Positions 15,964-25,317 are shown, numbered from the stretch's first letter. The stretch: 64,000 nucleotides of DNA from Oscillatoria princeps RMCB-10 (GCA_019359235.1 JAHHHT010000003.1:306814-370813), one strand, 5' to 3'. The notes: generated by a model from the letters alone, not told the origin. Translations and numbers: made by a program.

Positions 15964-16623
15964 CATTTTAGCCCCGACGGGCGCACTCTCGCCACCGGCT
16001 CAGGGGACCGCACAGCGCGGCTGTGGGACTTGTCGGGAAACCAGATTGCCGAATTCAGAGGGCATCAGGGCTGGGTATGGAGTGTCTGCATCAGCCCCGA
16101 CGGGCGCACTCTCGCCACCGGCTCGTATGACCGCACAGCGCGGCTGTGGGACTTGTCGGGGAAGCAGATAGCCGAATTCACCGGACATCAGGGCGTGGTA
16201 ACGAGTGTCTGCATCAGCCCCGACGGGCGCACTCTCGCCACCGGCTCATCTGACCGCACAGTGCGGCTGTGGGACTTGTCGGGAAACCAGATAGCCGAAT
16301 TCAGAGGGCATCAGGGCTGGGTATGGAGTGTCTGCATCAGCCCCGACGGGCGCACTCTCGCCACCGGCTCAGGGGACCGCACAGCGCGGCTGTGGGACTT
16401 GTCGGGAAACCAGATAGCCGAATTCAGAGGGCATCAGGGCGAGGTAACGAGTGTCTGCATCAGCCCCGACGGGCGCACTCTCGCCACCGGCTCAACTGAC
16501 GGCACAGCGCGGCTGTGGCGGGTGGAAAGCTTGGATGAATTGCTCGCCAGGGGCTGCGAGTGGCTGAAATATTACCTCGCCAGCCATCCGGAGGCGCGGG
16601 AAAGACTGCGGGTGTGCGGTTAG
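15964..16623 (+). pseudogene. WD40-repeat fragment (five blades, no NTPase head)
   Basis: The reading frame begins abruptly inside a blade (FSPDGRTLATGSGDRTARLWD) right after an in-frame TGA at 15958-15960, and runs through about five blades with a strict 123-bp period. It ends in the same helical cap as the full-length paralogues (...RERLRVCG). The first usable ATG (16030) lies mid-blade without a ribosome-binding site. Blades are nearly identical to each other and closest to the gene at 8330. This is a truncated relic of an AAA-WD40 gene, although expression of a short propeller fragment cannot be excluded. Confidence 0.75.
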
Positions 16624-16951
16624 CAGCGCTATGCCACCGGCATGTAGCGGATGGGGCGATTGCCGGATTGAATCTTCCGGCATTCTTTACAAATTGGCCG
16701 CAAATCGTTACAAATTAGCCGCAAATCGTTACAACTTGGCCGCAAATCGTTACAAATGTGCGGGCAATCTTTACAAATGGTTCAACAAGCTTCCCGATGT
16801 GCCGGTGGGCCCAAATCTCTGCCGGTGTTGCATTGGCGCAGAAAGACTCTGGTTTTCCCGATAAATCCGGGCGCAAATGCTAGCTGAATTACGCAGTGTG
16901 ATTCGTAGGGTGCGTTCCCTCTTAGGGAACGCACCCTACCCCCTACCTCAC
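16624..16951. repeat. Five 21-bp tandem repeats plus hairpin and palindrome
   Basis: Units starting at 16686, 16707, 16728, 16749 and 16770 share the core TTACAAATTGGCCGCAAATC. They run into the same flank (ATGTGCCGGTGGGCC, then TCTGGTTTTCCCGATAAATC) that follows the 13-unit array at 12.0 kb. A GTAGGGTGCGTT palindrome lies at 16905-16939. Confidence 0.75.
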
Positions 16952-17008
16952 TCATACGAAAAACGCTATAACCGGCACACCGGCATCTATCGATATGCGC
17001 TCCTGCAT
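16952..17008 (-). pseudogene. Possible PIN-toxin N-terminal remnant
   Basis: Nine bases after the stop of the FitA-like antitoxin, an ATG opens MQERISIDAGVPVIAFFV and then stops. The ISIDAGVPVIAFF stretch resembles the first strand of PIN-domain toxins. A palindromic repeat begins 13 bp beyond the stop, so the rest of the toxin appears to be lost. The identification rests on very few residues. Confidence 0.35.
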
Positions 17009-17017
17009 CTCGCGCGC

Positions 17018-17236
17018 CTACCGCTGGAGTCCCCCACTATCAGCCGTTTGCTTTCTCCCAGCTAATTGCTGCCGAATTCGCAAAACTCCAGCCAGCAGCT
17101 CCACAGCTTCGTCCTGAACCGCCTCCTCGACAATCGCTCTCACTTCCTCTTCTACAGAACACTCGTGTTGCATCGCGAGAGCCTTGAGCTTTTCAATCAC
17201 ACTAGGTTTTAGGTCTGGCAGCACAATTGGGGGCAT
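17018..17236 (-). CDS. FitA-like ribbon-helix-helix antitoxin, 72 aa
   Basis: The start MPPIVLPDLKPSVIEKLK, then AMQHECSVEEEVRAIVEEAV, matches the RHH pattern of FitA/VapB-type antitoxins (DNA-binding strand, then the S-x-E-E-E-x-R helix). ATG 17236 has a strong ribosome-binding site (AGAGGAG). Such antitoxins normally precede a PIN ribonuclease toxin. Here only an 18-codon possible remnant follows, so it appears to be an orphan. It would bind DNA and may still act in trans (inferred). Confidence 0.75.
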   Translation of the reverse strand: MPPIVLPDLKPSVIEKLKALAMQHECSVEEEVRAIVEEAVQDEAVELLAGVLRIRQQLAGRKQTADSGGLQR

Positions 17237-17368
17237 AGATCACTCCTCTTATCAACTTACTGTGCTGCTCTAATAATAGCTTGTCGTGCTAAGTGGCAAA
17301 ATAATTTTATAGGATTGGCAATTTTAAAGGACTGTGATAAAATACAGAAAGCTGCCAGAGAGAAAACC

Positions 17369-17465
17369 ATGACCGCAACAGGCAGGGCTTCTGATGAGAG
17401 CCGGTTGGACAGAATAGAAGCGCTTGTGGCTGCCAGCGCTCAGGCGAACCGGCACCCTCTCAACT
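17369..17465 (+). pseudogene. 5' fragment of an unidentified small gene
   Basis: ATG 17369 opens MTATGRASDESRLDRIEAL and then a coiled-coil-like stretch. At about 17450 the sequence switches into a copy of the DUF433 antitoxin gene region. The gene therefore appears truncated by recombination. Confidence 0.4.
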
Positions 17466-17546
17466 GTGGAAAACACGCTTTTGCAGCGAATCACGATTGA
17501 CCCGAATATCTGCCACGGCAAACCCTGCGTCCGGGGACTGCGCTAT
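17466..17546 (+). pseudogene. Truncated duplicate of the DUF433 antitoxin gene
   Basis: The sequence is almost identical to the first 27 codons of the intact gene at 17747 (TLLQRITIDPNICHGKPC...RGLRY) but with GTG for ATG. It breaks at CGCTA, where TAGCAGTAGCCACTTAGG, the end of the TA-flanked MITE family, begins. The remainder is missing. Confidence 0.75.
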
Positions 17547-17746
17547 AGCAGTAGCCACTTAGGGCACGGACGTAGGACAGGCGTTCCCTCCGATCCCTGT
17601 CCCTACTACCCAGTGAAATGTTACGCTTTTAATCTGCTTATGTTTGCAGGCTAGCAGCCCATCAGCGCCTCTTTCCCTGAGCCAGGAAGTAGAATGGCAA
17701 AACGCTGTATAATAATATCTATAACTGCCACCGGCACCCCTGAAAT

Positions 17747-17983
17747 ATGGAAAACACCCTTTTGCAGCGAATCACGATTGACCCGAATATCTGCCACGGC
17801 AAACCCTGCGTCCGGGGACTGCGCTATCCAGTCGAATTCATCCTTGAATTGCTCAGTTCTGGCATGAGCGTCGAGGATATCCTAGCCGACTACGACGATT
17901 TAGAGCGCGACGATATTCTAGCCGCTTTGCTGTTTGCTACTAAGCTAACTCAGGTAAAAAGCATCTATCAAATAGCGCCATGA
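17747..17983 (+). CDS. DUF433 family antitoxin, 78 aa
   Basis: Contains the DUF433 hallmark IDPNICHGKPCVRGLRYPV and the helical C-terminal MSVEDILADYDDLERDDILAA. Family members are antitoxins paired with a PIN-like DUF5615 toxin encoded immediately downstream. The ATGA overlap with the next frame (17980) preserves that arrangement. The antitoxin is full-length while its toxin is broken, so the pair is probably inactive as a toxin system. Confidence 0.85.
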   Translation: MENTLLQRITIDPNICHGKPCVRGLRYPVEFILELLSSGMSVEDILADYDDLERDDILAALLFATKLTQVKSIYQIAP

Positions 17984-18186
17984 AATTTATAGTAGATGCC
18001 CAACTGCCGGTGCGGCTGGCTCGGTTTCTCCAATCTGCCGGTTATTCGACGATTCACACCAACGAAGAAAGTAGGGTGCGTTCCGCGTCATCCATTCTGG
18101 CACAGCTCATGGTGCCGACTCGCACGCGGAACGCACCGCTAGAGGAGGGGGTGCGTTCCGCCTTATCAATTTCCGCACACAAATAA
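17980..18186 (+). pseudogene. Truncated DUF5615 (PIN-like) toxin
   Basis: The start MKFIVDAQLPVRLARFLQSA is the DUF5615 N-terminus with the first acidic residue of the PIN-like site. Homology stops after about 31 codons, where a GTAGGGTGCGTT repeat composite (18072-18214) begins, and the frame then reads repeat sequence. No C-terminal DUF5615 sequence is found beyond the repeat. Usual family length is about 110-120 residues. Confidence 0.75.
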
Positions 18187-18214
18187 GGGGTGTACTCAGG
18201 CGGAACGCACCCTA
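18072..18214. repeat. Composite GTAGGGTGCGTT palindromic repeat inside the toxin
   Basis: The outer arms GTAGGGTGCGTTCCGC and GGCGGAACGCACCCTAC face each other, with a second inner pair GCGGAACGCACC / GGTGCGTTCCGC. It terminates the DUF5615 frame. Confidence 0.65.
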
Positions 18215-18362
18215 CAGATGCTTCTTGGCGTCCTTGGCGTCTTGGCGGTTCATTATTAATAAAATGCCAACCACCCACAGTCTAAACCAAAAAAAACACC
18301 GGCACTCCCTCCCCCCCGAAAATAACTAGGGGCACCCCTAGCGGGCACCCCCAGCGGAAATC

Positions 18363-18863
18363 CTAATAAGCGTCCTGCAACTCGTAAAAGTCCGGCGAGA
18401 TATAATCCTTACGCAGAGGCCAGCCCACCCAGTCTTCCGGCATCAAAATCCGCTTCAGATTCGGATGCCCTTCATAGATAATGCCGTACATGTCATAAGT
18501 TTCCCGCTCTTGCCAGTCCGCCGCCTTCCAGATCCAGTACACCGAAGGCACCTTCGGATCTTCCCTTGGCAAAAACACCTTCACCCGCACTTCCTCGGGC
18601 CGGTCAGCATCATCACTCACCTTAATCAAGTGATAGAAACTCACCAAATCCTGCCCAGGGCCGGCATCATAGCCCCCCTGGCACTGCAGGCAGTTAAACC
18701 CGTAAGCGTAGAGAGCGGTTGCCAGGGGCAGCAAGAAGTCCGCGTCAACCTTAATAATCTCCACGCCCAAATGATCCGCCGGCAGCGTCTCGTGCTCGAA
18801 GCCATTTTCCGCCAGCCACTTGGAAACCTTACCGGCTTCCACCAACTGAGACTCTTCAGCCAC
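18363..18863 (-). CDS. ndhJ: NAD(P)H-quinone oxidoreductase subunit J
   Basis: A 166-aa NuoC-type 30-kDa subunit of the NDH-1 complex, part of the peripheral arm on the cytoplasmic side of the thylakoid membrane in cyclic electron flow and respiration. The signature [20 protein letters not shown] and the C-terminal [16 protein letters not shown] are intact. The start is GTG at 18863, overlapping the ndhK stop by 8 bp, which implies translational coupling. Last gene of ndhC-ndhK-ndhJ. Confidence 0.97.
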   Translation of the reverse strand: MAEESQLVEAGKVSKWLAENGFEHETLPADHLGVEIIKVDADFLLPLATALYAYGFNCLQCQGGYDAGPGQDLVSFYHLIKVSDDADRPEEVRVKVFLPREDPKVPSVYWIWKAADWQERETYDMYGIIYEGHPNLKRILMPEDWVGWPLRKDYISPDFYELQDAY

Positions 18864-19593
18864 GCTCCACCTCCTGCTTCTGTGCGGTTAGCAGAGCCGG
18901 CGGCACCGGCATGCCCATCGCCTCTGTCAGTTCCTTCGGCGGCGTTTGACGGCTGGCCGAATTCAGGTAAGTGCCGGTCAAAATCTCCGGCACCGGCCTC
19001 ATATTGTGGCGCACCGTGTGGTAGCGGTGGGTTTGCTGCAAATTGCCGCGCTCTTGCAGGGAATCATTAGAAACCTTCTTGCGCAGCTTAATAATCGCAT
19101 CCATGATCGCTTCCGGGCGGGGCGGGCAGCCGGGGATGTAGAGGTCCACCGGAATCAGTTTGTCCACCCCGCGCACCGCCGTGGGCGAATCCATACTGAA
19201 CATGCCGCCGGTAATCGTGCAGGCACCCATGGCAATCACATACTTCGGTTCCGGCATTTGTTCGTAGAGGCGAACCAGCGCCGGCGTATATTTCATCGTG
19301 ATCGTGCCCGCCGTGATCAGCAAGTCGGCTTGGCGCGGGCTGCAGCGCGGCACCAGACCGAAGCGGTCAAAGTCAAACCTGGAGCCGATCATGCCGGCCA
19401 ATTCAATAAAGCAGCAAGCCGTGCCGTACATCAAAGGCCACAAGCTGGACAGCTTCGCCCAGTTGTAGAGGTCGTCAACCGTGGTCAGGATGACATTTTC
19501 CGACAGGTTGCTGGTAACATCGGGCCGCTGCACTGGGTTGATCAGCTGTCCCGCTGAGGACTTGGAGGCGGTAATATTAGAGTTCATGACCAT
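18856..19593 (-). CDS. ndhK: NAD(P)H-quinone oxidoreductase subunit K
   Basis: NuoB-type subunit carrying the terminal 4Fe-4S cluster of NDH-1. Ligand motifs [23 protein letters not shown] and [10 protein letters not shown] are present. The start at ATG 19593 gives MVMNSN, matching the family's usual MVLNSN beginning; ATG 19587, overlapping the ndhC stop, is possible, and an upstream in-frame ATG would give an unusual extension. The C-terminal tail (about 60 residues after the last motif) is Pro/Thr-rich. It overlaps ndhC by 10 bp and ndhJ by 8 bp. Confidence 0.97.
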   Translation of the reverse strand: MVMNSNITASKSSAGQLINPVQRPDVTSNLSENVILTTVDDLYNWAKLSSLWPLMYGTACCFIELAGMIGSRFDFDRFGLVPRCSPRQADLLITAGTITMKYTPALVRLYEQMPEPKYVIAMGACTITGGMFSMDSPTAVRGVDKLIPVDLYIPGCPPRPEAIMDAIIKLRKKVSNDSLQERGNLQQTHRYHTVRHNMRPVPEILTGTYLNSASRQTPPKELTEAMGMPVPPALLTAQKQEVERG

Positions 19594-19946
19594 TCTAGGG
19601 CTCCTTTGCGCCACGCATACACGAGTGCAATAACCAGAATCGCAATAAATAGCAGGGCTTCGATGAAAGCCAGCACGCCTAGCCGGTGGAAGGCAACAGC
19701 CCAGGGATAGAGGAAGACAGTCTCAACATCAAAGATGACAAACACCAGCGCAAACATGTAGTAGCGGATGTTGAACTGTATCCAAGCCCCCCCGATCGGT
19801 TCCATGCCGGACTCGTAGGTGGTGCGTTTCTCTGCGCCCGTGCCCTTGGGCCGCACGACTTTAGACGCTCCCAGGGCCAATACCGGCACCAGGCTGCAAA
19901 TGATGAGAAATCCTAAGAAATACTCGTAGCCGGTGAGTGCAAACAC
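19584..19946 (-). CDS. ndhC: NAD(P)H-quinone oxidoreductase subunit 3
   Basis: A 120-aa NuoA-type membrane subunit with three transmembrane helices and the conserved [20 protein letters not shown] loop. It starts with GTG at 19946. First gene of the ndhCKJ operon, transcribed away from rubA. The 5' region (19947-20479) is loaded with repeats. Confidence 0.97.
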   Translation of the reverse strand: MFALTGYEYFLGFLIICSLVPVLALGASKVVRPKGTGAEKRTTYESGMEPIGGAWIQFNIRYYMFALVFVIFDVETVFLYPWAVAFHRLGVLAFIEALLFIAILVIALVYAWRKGALEWS

Positions 19947-20479
19947 GATTAATAGGGACTGCTCAGGTGGAGGGACGTTTGTTTCTTCTTCTTTACATTA
20001 CATCACAAGGGTGGGCGCGGGTAAAGGCCAATTGAGCCGGTGGGGCTAAAGCCCTACTGCAAACCGTGGGGCTATGTATAGGCGTAGGGCAGGCGTTCCC
20101 TCCGCGCCCTCAAGGTTTCTGGGACAGGCGAGACGCCTGTCCTACGTCCGTGCCCTAATCTCTGGGACAGGCGAGACGCCTGTCCTACGTCCGTGCCCTA
20201 ATCTCTGGGACAGGCGAGACGCCTGTCCTACGTCCGTGCCCTAAGTGGCTACTGCTATAAAGCCCAACTGCGAACCTTTGGGGCTAAAGCCCTACTACAA
20301 ACAGTCCCAGAGGCTGTGGCCAGCCCCCTGCCGGCGTCTGCGAGCTGAGCTTTCCTTAACGCCTCTCCCCCCTTAGCTTAATTTTGCCGCCGATTCCTTG
20401 ACAATCTTTAACAAAAGCATTGAAAAATTTAATATTATGACTGTGGGAGATCCTAACCCTCTATCCATCATCCCGTTCC
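19947..20479. repeat. ndhC-rubA divergent region with a 43-bp unit in triplicate
   Basis: GGGACAGGCGAGACGCCTGT units begin at 20121, 20164 and 20207, exactly 43 bp apart, ending at 20244. They are followed by CTAAGTGGCTACTGCTATA, the end of the TA-flanked MITE family. GGGGCTAAAGCCC hairpins lie at about 20041 and 20280. TTGACA at 20398 and AT-rich sequence near 20430 could belong to the rubA promoter, but spacing is not canonical. Confidence 0.65.
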
Positions 20480-20815
20480 ATGAGTACCGAAGCCATTGAT
20501 CCCACACAGCTAGACTGTCACGAATGCCGCTCCTGTGGCTACGTCTACGAACCGGCAAAGGGAGACGACCGGCGTCAGGTTCCCGCAGGAACGCCGTTTC
20601 AAGAGTTGCCGGTGACTTGGCGCTGCCCCGTGTGCGGGGCGCGGGCCGTCCAGTTCAGCAATATTGGCCCCGCCGGCACCGCCTCAGGATTCCGGGAAAA
20701 TCTCGGTTTCGGGCTGGGCGTCAACACGCTGACGCCGACGCAGAAGAACCTGCTGATTTTTGGCGGCTTGGCCATTGGCTTCCTGCTGCTGCTCAGCTTA
20801 TATGGCTTGCAGTGA
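20480..20815 (+). CDS. rubA: Membrane-anchored rubredoxin
   Basis: A 111-aa protein with a rubredoxin domain: CRSCGYVYEP and WRCPVCGA provide the four Cys ligands for one iron. A linker and a C-terminal membrane anchor (LLIFGGLAIGFLLLLSL) follow. Cyanobacterial RubA is known to act in photosystem assembly at the thylakoid membrane. It lies 56 bp upstream of ycf48 and the psbEFLJ genes in the order conserved across cyanobacteria. Confidence 0.93.
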   Translation: MSTEAIDPTQLDCHECRSCGYVYEPAKGDDRRQVPAGTPFQELPVTWRCPVCGARAVQFSNIGPAGTASGFRENLGFGLGVNTLTPTQKNLLIFGGLAIGFLLLLSLYGLQ

Positions 20816-20871
20816 GACTTTCTCAAGTCCCCCACTTCCTGGGAAAATTAACTGAATCGAAAAAAAACGTA

Positions 20872-21876
20872 ATGGACTCGATCGTCAAACCGTTTAAGCG
20901 CATTGTCCTATTGCTAGCAGCTGTCCTCCTCTGCGTGGGGTGTTCCAAGGTTCCCTCCACCAGTGTCAACCCCTGGCAAGTGATTAACCTGCCCACAGAG
21001 GCCAACCTGCAAGACATTGCTTTTACAGCAGACCCCAACCACGGCTGGCTGGTCGGCAGCGACGCCACCTTGCTGGAAACCACCGATGCTGGCTTGACCT
21101 GGCAGGAGAAACGCCTGAATCTGGAAGAAGAAAAAGCAGTCTTGACATCGGTGAGCTTTTCTGGTAAAGAAGGGTGGATTGTGGGAGAGCCTTCCATCTT
21201 GCTGCACACTTCGGATGAGGGCAAATCTTGGACTCGCATTCCCCTGAGTGCCAAGCTGCCGGGAGCTCCCAACACGATTTTGGCGCTTGGCCCCGATGCC
21301 GCTGAGATGACTACTAATGTGGGAGCCATCTACCGGACTGCAGATGGGGGCAAAAACTGGAAAGCGATGGTGCAAGAAGCGCTCGGCGTGGTTCGCAACA
21401 TTGAGCGCTCGCCGGCTGGAGGATATGTGGCCGTCTCCGCCAAAGGCAACTTCTACTCGACTTGGGAACCGGGCCAAAATGCCTGGGTGCCCCACAACCG
21501 CAACAGTTCCCGCCGCGTCCAGAATATGGGATTTAATCCGGACGGGAGTCTGTGGATGCTCGCTCGCGGTGGCCAGGTTCAATTTACCAAGGCTGAAAAC
21601 CCAGAAGAGTGGGAAGAGGCGGTCTTTCCAGAGTTGTCCACCAGCTGGGGATTGCTGGCTATGGCCTACAGAACGCCCGATGAAATTTGGGTCGCCGGTG
21701 GGAGTGGCAACTTGCTCTGCAGTTTTGATGGGGGCAAAACCTGGCAAAAAGACCGCCAGGTGGAGGATGTACCCTCTAATTTTTACAAAATTGTCTTTTT
21801 GTCGCCCCAACAAGGCTTTATCATTGGTCAGCAAGGCGTTCTCCTGAAATATCAGGAGCCGGCGGCGGCGGCTTGA
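20872..21876 (+). CDS. ycf48: Photosystem II assembly factor Ycf48 (HCF136)
   Basis: A 334-aa lumenal lipoprotein. The start MDSIVKPFKR is followed by a hydrophobic signal ending in the lipobox LLCVGC. The mature part is a 7-bladed propeller of BNR-like repeats (GWLVGSDATLLETTDAG, GWIVGEPSILLHTSDEG, IWVAGGSGNLLCSFDGG). It assists D1 insertion and the early PSII reaction centre. A much longer in-frame extension upstream overlaps rubA and is not credible; ATG 20872 gives the canonical signal peptide. Confidence 0.95.
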   Translation: MDSIVKPFKRIVLLLAAVLLCVGCSKVPSTSVNPWQVINLPTEANLQDIAFTADPNHGWLVGSDATLLETTDAGLTWQEKRLNLEEEKAVLTSVSFSGKEGWIVGEPSILLHTSDEGKSWTRIPLSAKLPGAPNTILALGPDAAEMTTNVGAIYRTADGGKNWKAMVQEALGVVRNIERSPAGGYVAVSAKGNFYSTWEPGQNAWVPHNRNSSRRVQNMGFNPDGSLWMLARGGQVQFTKAENPEEWEEAVFPELSTSWGLLAMAYRTPDEIWVAGGSGNLLCSFDGGKTWQKDRQVEDVPSNFYKIVFLSPQQGFIIGQQGVLLKYQEPAAAA

Positions 21877-21988
21877 CGCCAGTGGCAACTGCCGGCACGA
21901 GCGCTGGTTTTGCCGCTCTTGTGAGTGTTCTTGAAGTTTCGTATCATAGAGATCGAGTTTTTAGCTGCTGTCTCCAGGAGGAATCTGT

Positions 21989-22234
21989 ATGGCGGGATCT
22001 ACAGGTGAGCGTCCGTTTTCGGACATTATTACCAGCGTGCGGTACTGGGTGATTCACAGCATCACCATACCCATGCTCTTTATCGCCGGCTGGCTGTTTG
22101 TCAGCACCGGCTTGGCTTACGATGCTTTCGGCACACCCCGGCCCAATGAGTATTACACTCAGACGCGGGAAGAATTGCCTATCGTGCAAAACCGCTTTGA
22201 AGCCAAGACACAAATCCAGGAATATATCAAGTAG
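21989..22234 (+). CDS. psbE: Cytochrome b559 subunit alpha
   Basis: 81 aa with one transmembrane helix. His23 in [11 protein letters not shown] is the heme ligand shared with PsbF in the PSII core. Ribosome-binding site AGGAGG sits 7 nt before the ATG. First of psbE-psbF-psbL-psbJ; the 112-bp gap after ycf48 probably holds the operon promoter. Confidence 0.97.
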   Translation: MAGSTGERPFSDIITSVRYWVIHSITIPMLFIAGWLFVSTGLAYDAFGTPRPNEYYTQTREELPIVQNRFEAKTQIQEYIK

Positions 22235-22255
22235 TTAGTGACGGAGTTTTAGACA

Positions 22256-22387
22256 ATGGCGACTAGAGCAAACGAGCCTGTTACTTATCCGATTTTTACC
22301 GTTCGCTGGCTGGCGGTACACACCCTGGGTGTGCCCACCATCTTCTTCTTGGGCGCGATCGCCGCTATGCAATTTATTCAACGCTAG
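22256..22387 (+). CDS. psbF: Cytochrome b559 subunit beta
   Basis: 43 aa: a single transmembrane helix with His22 in [12 protein letters not shown] as the second axial heme ligand, ending AAMQFIQR. It starts 21 bp after psbE. Confidence 0.97.
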   Translation: MATRANEPVTYPIFTVRWLAVHTLGVPTIFFLGAIAAMQFIQR

Positions 22388-22396
22388 GAGAAATCC

Positions 22397-22519
22397 ATGC
22401 CAACTCGCTCTACTAATCCCAACAAGCAGCCGGTTGAGTTAAACCGGACTTCTTTCTACTTGGGCATGCTGCTGATTTTTGTTCTCGGTATCTTGTTCTC
22501 CAGTTATTTCTTTAACTAA
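22397..22519 (+). CDS. psbL: Photosystem II protein L
   Basis: 40 aa, one transmembrane helix, with typical [15 protein letters not shown] and the C-terminus SSYFFN. A GGAG ribosome-binding site lies just upstream, 9 bp after psbF. It contributes to the PSII dimer interface and the QA side. Confidence 0.96.
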   Translation: MPTRSTNPNKQPVELNRTSFYLGMLLIFVLGILFSSYFFN

Positions 22520-22587
22520 CTGGCTGTTAATCTCAATAAACCCGCTTTAACGGGACATGCTGTGTTTTTAATGGGGAGGTAAACGCT

Positions 22588-22707
22588 GTGTCTGAACCAG
22601 GCAGAATTCCTTTGTGGCTTGTGGCAACCGTTGCCGGTCTGGGTGTGATCGCCCTGGTCGGTCTTTTCTTCTACGGTGCCTACGCAGGATTGGGCTCTTC
22701 TCTGTAG
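22588..22707 (+). CDS. psbJ: Photosystem II protein J
   Basis: 39 aa with GTG start after GGGAGG (22574-22579). One transmembrane helix ([20 protein letters not shown] core) and the terminal YAGLGSSL are typical. Last gene of the psbEFLJ operon. Confidence 0.96.
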   Translation: MSEPGRIPLWLVATVAGLGVIALVGLFFYGAYAGLGSSL

Positions 22708-22717
22708 CTTTCAGGAA

Positions 22718-22758
22718 GTGTGAGATTTCAGCTGTCTTTGTTCCCTGAAACCTCACAC
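22718..22758 (+). terminator. Probable terminator of psbEFLJ
   Basis: GTGTGAGATTTCAG and CTGAAACCTCACAC form a 14-bp stem with one mismatch and a 13-nt loop, followed by a pyrimidine-rich CTCTTCTTCT run. It starts 11 bp after the psbJ stop. Confidence 0.65.
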
Positions 22759-23042
22759 CTCTTCTTCTATCAAATTTGTGGGGTGTGTTGCGCTCTGAGG
22801 GCAACGCACCCTACTTCTGCTGCAAATTAACCGCAATTAGTTTGCAGTCAGTCGGGCGGCCACGGGGGGCCGCCCCTACCTGGGATGGCCCTGGGGGCGA
22901 GTCGGCGGCAATCGATGACTAAATAGATGGATATAGATAAAGCTAAAGCTAAGAAACCCGGTTCCTTAAAGAAACCGGGTTTCTAGTGTTTGGTAATTAC
23001 CGTTTAATTAGTCTTCCTGTATGCTCAGGGAGCGGGCACCGG
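22759..23042. repeat. Gene-free stretch with three hairpin repeats
   Basis: Contains a diverged GTGTGTTGCGCTC...AACGCACCCTAC palindrome (about 22779-22814), a GCGGCCACGGGGGGCCGCCCC element (about 22857-22879) and an AGAAACCCGG hairpin at 22952-22984. Confidence 0.55.
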
Positions 23043-23147
23043 CTAGGCGTCGCTTTCAATGTAAATGAACAGCAGAGCCATAGTCACGGCGGGGAAAACC
23101 CAGCCGACAAGGGGGACAAAGATGGTGGGCAAGTATGAAGCTGCCAT
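23043..23147 (-). CDS. psaI: Photosystem I subunit VIII
   Basis: 34 aa: [19 protein letters not shown] then a single transmembrane helix ending [10 protein letters not shown], the hallmark PsaI C-terminus. It helps organise PsaL and PSI trimers in the thylakoid membrane. ATG 23147 is chosen because the homologous region begins there; upstream in-frame residues are unlike PsaI. It converges with psbEFLJ. Confidence 0.85.
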   Translation of the reverse strand: MAASYLPTIFVPLVGWVFPAVTMALLFIYIESDA

Positions 23148-23241
23148 AACAAAGATTCCTATGTTAACGAGAGGATTCTTAAGAACTCTAGCGGTGAATG
23201 CGCACCGAGAGTGCGAATTGCAAAGAATTTGTAACAAACGC

Positions 23242-25317
23242 TCAGAAATTCTGGGAGGAGCGGGGCAAGGTGGGGGGCGGAGGGGGCATCACCCGGCGGG
23301 AGACAGAAACTTTACGGCTCTCGCGCCCGGTGTGCATTTCCATCGCGATCGCCTCAAACTGGACTTCCATCGTGTCGAGAGGGACCGTGAACTCCATCGT
23401 CGCCTCCTTGTCTCCCCAGAGGTTGAGATAAAACTCAGTCAGCCACAGAGGGCCTTCCAGCAGCAAGCGGGCTTGCCGGTCTTGCACCCATATTTTCACA
23501 TAGATGCGAGGTAGCAGTTCGGGCAGCCTGACAGCGACTTTCACCTTGCGCCCCGCAATCAGTTCGCCCTCCGGCACTTGCAAAACCGGCACCGGCACCC
23601 CCTCATCTTCAGGGAGCCGCAGCGCCGGGGGGGCATCTGGCTGTGGGGTTTCTGCCGGCGGCTGCTTCTGGCGCACCGGCTCGTCATAGACCACAACCTC
23701 TTGCGCTTCCCAGTCAGCCACCGTCTTGGGAGCCGCCACCTCCTGGCTCTTCGCCAGAGCTCGCTGTTCTTCTTCTTGCTGAGACTCTATCTTCAGCCAT
23801 TCTGCCAAATCCTCATCTTTAGCCATCGCATTGAGCTTGGACAAAAAGCGATTTTGGACTTGCAGCGATTGAAACCCCTTGTCCACCGGCTTTGGGGGTG
23901 TTTTGGGTGCCGGTTCGGGCAAAGCCAAGTCAGCCACTTCCTCCTCAGTCAGGGAGAATCCCGGTTCGGGAAGGATATCGGCTTCCCAGGGTGACACCGG
24001 CTCAGCCGGTTTGGGGGGTGGCGGCGGTTGCTTGGGCGCAGGGGGCGGCGGTTGCTTGGCGATGGGCGCGTGCCGGCTCAACCGGCGAAACCCAGGTAAA
24101 TCCAGCCCTTTAGAAGCGAGCTTCTGAGGGTTTGGCTTGGAAAGCAGAGGGGGTAGCGCCGGATCTGAAGAGGGTTGGAATTGGACAGGCTGAGTCTTTT
24201 GGAAGGTGTCTTGCAACTCTTGGAAATGGTTTTTCAGGAGTTCCGCCTGCAGCTTGCCCAGTGGATCTCGGGACAGATCCACCAGCTCTTGCTGGCTGAG
24301 TTCTGGACTCACCGCACCGAGCAATTCCTCTGCAGCGGCTGTAATCGCAAAAGATTTGGCGTCCAGGATCTCTGCCGTTCCGCTGTAGAGCCTGATTTCG
24401 CCCAAAATCAGGTGACTTGGGCAGTCTACGGGAATCTGCACCGTACAGCTAAAGGGCACCGGCGGCGGGAGGGAGGGCAGTGTCTCTCGCACGTCTGCCA
24501 GCACTTTGGAGCTCTGGGGGTTGCGCAGCTGGATGTGCAGTTCTGAGGCGCTGAGGGGCGCAGTGCCGGCAGCCCCATCCGCCAGCTCAACGCGCCCCGA
24601 CAGAGTGACGGATTCCCCCCGGTGCACCACATAGGTTTCCCGGTTGAGGGTGAGTTGCAGGGGGAGGCGTTGGGCGGGGGGTGCCGGTGGGGGGGGTGCC
24701 GGTGGGGGTGCCGGTGGGGGGGGTGCCGGTGGGGGGGGGGCGGGTTCGGCGGGAGGCGGGGAGCCGGCTGCCTCAGGTGGGCGCAGCGGCACAACTTTCG
24801 AGCCGGCTGCGCCTGGAAGAGGCGGCAGGGGGATGAGCTGGGGGCGCTTTGGTGGGAGGTTTTCCGCCGGCACAGCTCTGCCCGACGCAGGTTGCCAGGG
24901 GGGGAGAGAGGTGTCCGCTTTTGCCGGCACGTCTGAATAGGGGGAGTTGAGGGGCTCGGCATCCTCCGCATCCGTCGGGAGCACCTGCAGCCGTACAGAG
25001 TGATACCAGAGAGTTCCTTGGGGACTGTCCTCTGTGCCAGAGCAGCGCAAGTCCCAAATACCGGGTTTGAGGCGGGTGAAGGGAAGCACGACGATCAGCC
25101 CTTCGGGGCTGGTGCGGCGAAAGTGCTTCTGCACCCAGCGTTTGGGCGGCACTTCATCACTGGACTTGTGAATGAGACGAATTTCCACCCGCTCGTTGGT
25201 GCGATTAGAGCGGGCAATCACCCGATACCGTCCTTCTAGGATTTCCACATCGGCGGATTCTAGGGGCAGCCAGGAGGCGTCGCCCTCTTTTTGGATCAGA
25301 AATTCCCAGTCTTCCAT
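23242..25317 (-). CDS. Proline-rich hypothetical protein, 691 aa
   Basis: Starts [20 protein letters not shown] (ATG 25317); the frame is open further upstream but that part is repeat-like and unlikely. Both ends look like beta-sandwich (Ig-like) modules: an N-terminal region with [19 protein letters not shown] and a C-terminal one with [28 protein letters not shown]. Between them are long Pro/Ala-rich linkers, including a PPPAP tract encoded by a G-rich repeat around 24675-24745. No signal peptide or membrane segment is seen. It resembles conserved cyanobacterial hypothetical proteins; function unknown. Confidence 0.75.
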   Translation of the reverse strand: MEDWEFLIQKEGDASWLPLESADVEILEGRYRVIARSNRTNERVEIRLIHKSSDEVPPKRWVQKHFRRTSPEGLIVVLPFTRLKPGIWDLRCSGTEDSPQGTLWYHSVRLQVLPTDAEDAEPLNSPYSDVPAKADTSLPPWQPASGRAVPAENLPPKRPQLIPLPPLPGAAGSKVVPLRPPEAAGSPPPAEPAPPPPAPPPPAPPPAPPPPAPPAQRLPLQLTLNRETYVVHRGESVTLSGRVELADGAAGTAPLSASELHIQLRNPQSSKVLADVRETLPSLPPPVPFSCTVQIPVDCPSHLILGEIRLYSGTAEILDAKSFAITAAAEELLGAVSPELSQQELVDLSRDPLGKLQAELLKNHFQELQDTFQKTQPVQFQPSSDPALPPLLSKPNPQKLASKGLDLPGFRRLSRHAPIAKQPPPPAPKQPPPPPKPAEPVSPWEADILPEPGFSLTEEEVADLALPEPAPKTPPKPVDKGFQSLQVQNRFLSKLNAMAKDEDLAEWLKIESQQEEEQRALAKSQEVAAPKTVADWEAQEVVVYDEPVRQKQPPAETPQPDAPPALRLPEDEGVPVPVLQVPEGELIAGRKVKVAVRLPELLPRIYVKIWVQDRQARLLLEGPLWLTEFYLNLWGDKEATMEFTVPLDTMEVQFEAIAMEMHTGRESRKVSVSRRVMPPPPPTLPRSSQNF

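Noticed and set aside
20524..20871. Upstream extension of ycf48 through rubA
   Set aside because: Overlaps rubA in another frame; the canonical signal peptide starts at 20872.
24426..24971. Pro/His-rich frame inside the proline-rich gene
   Set aside because: Shadow of the low-complexity PPPAP-coding tract.
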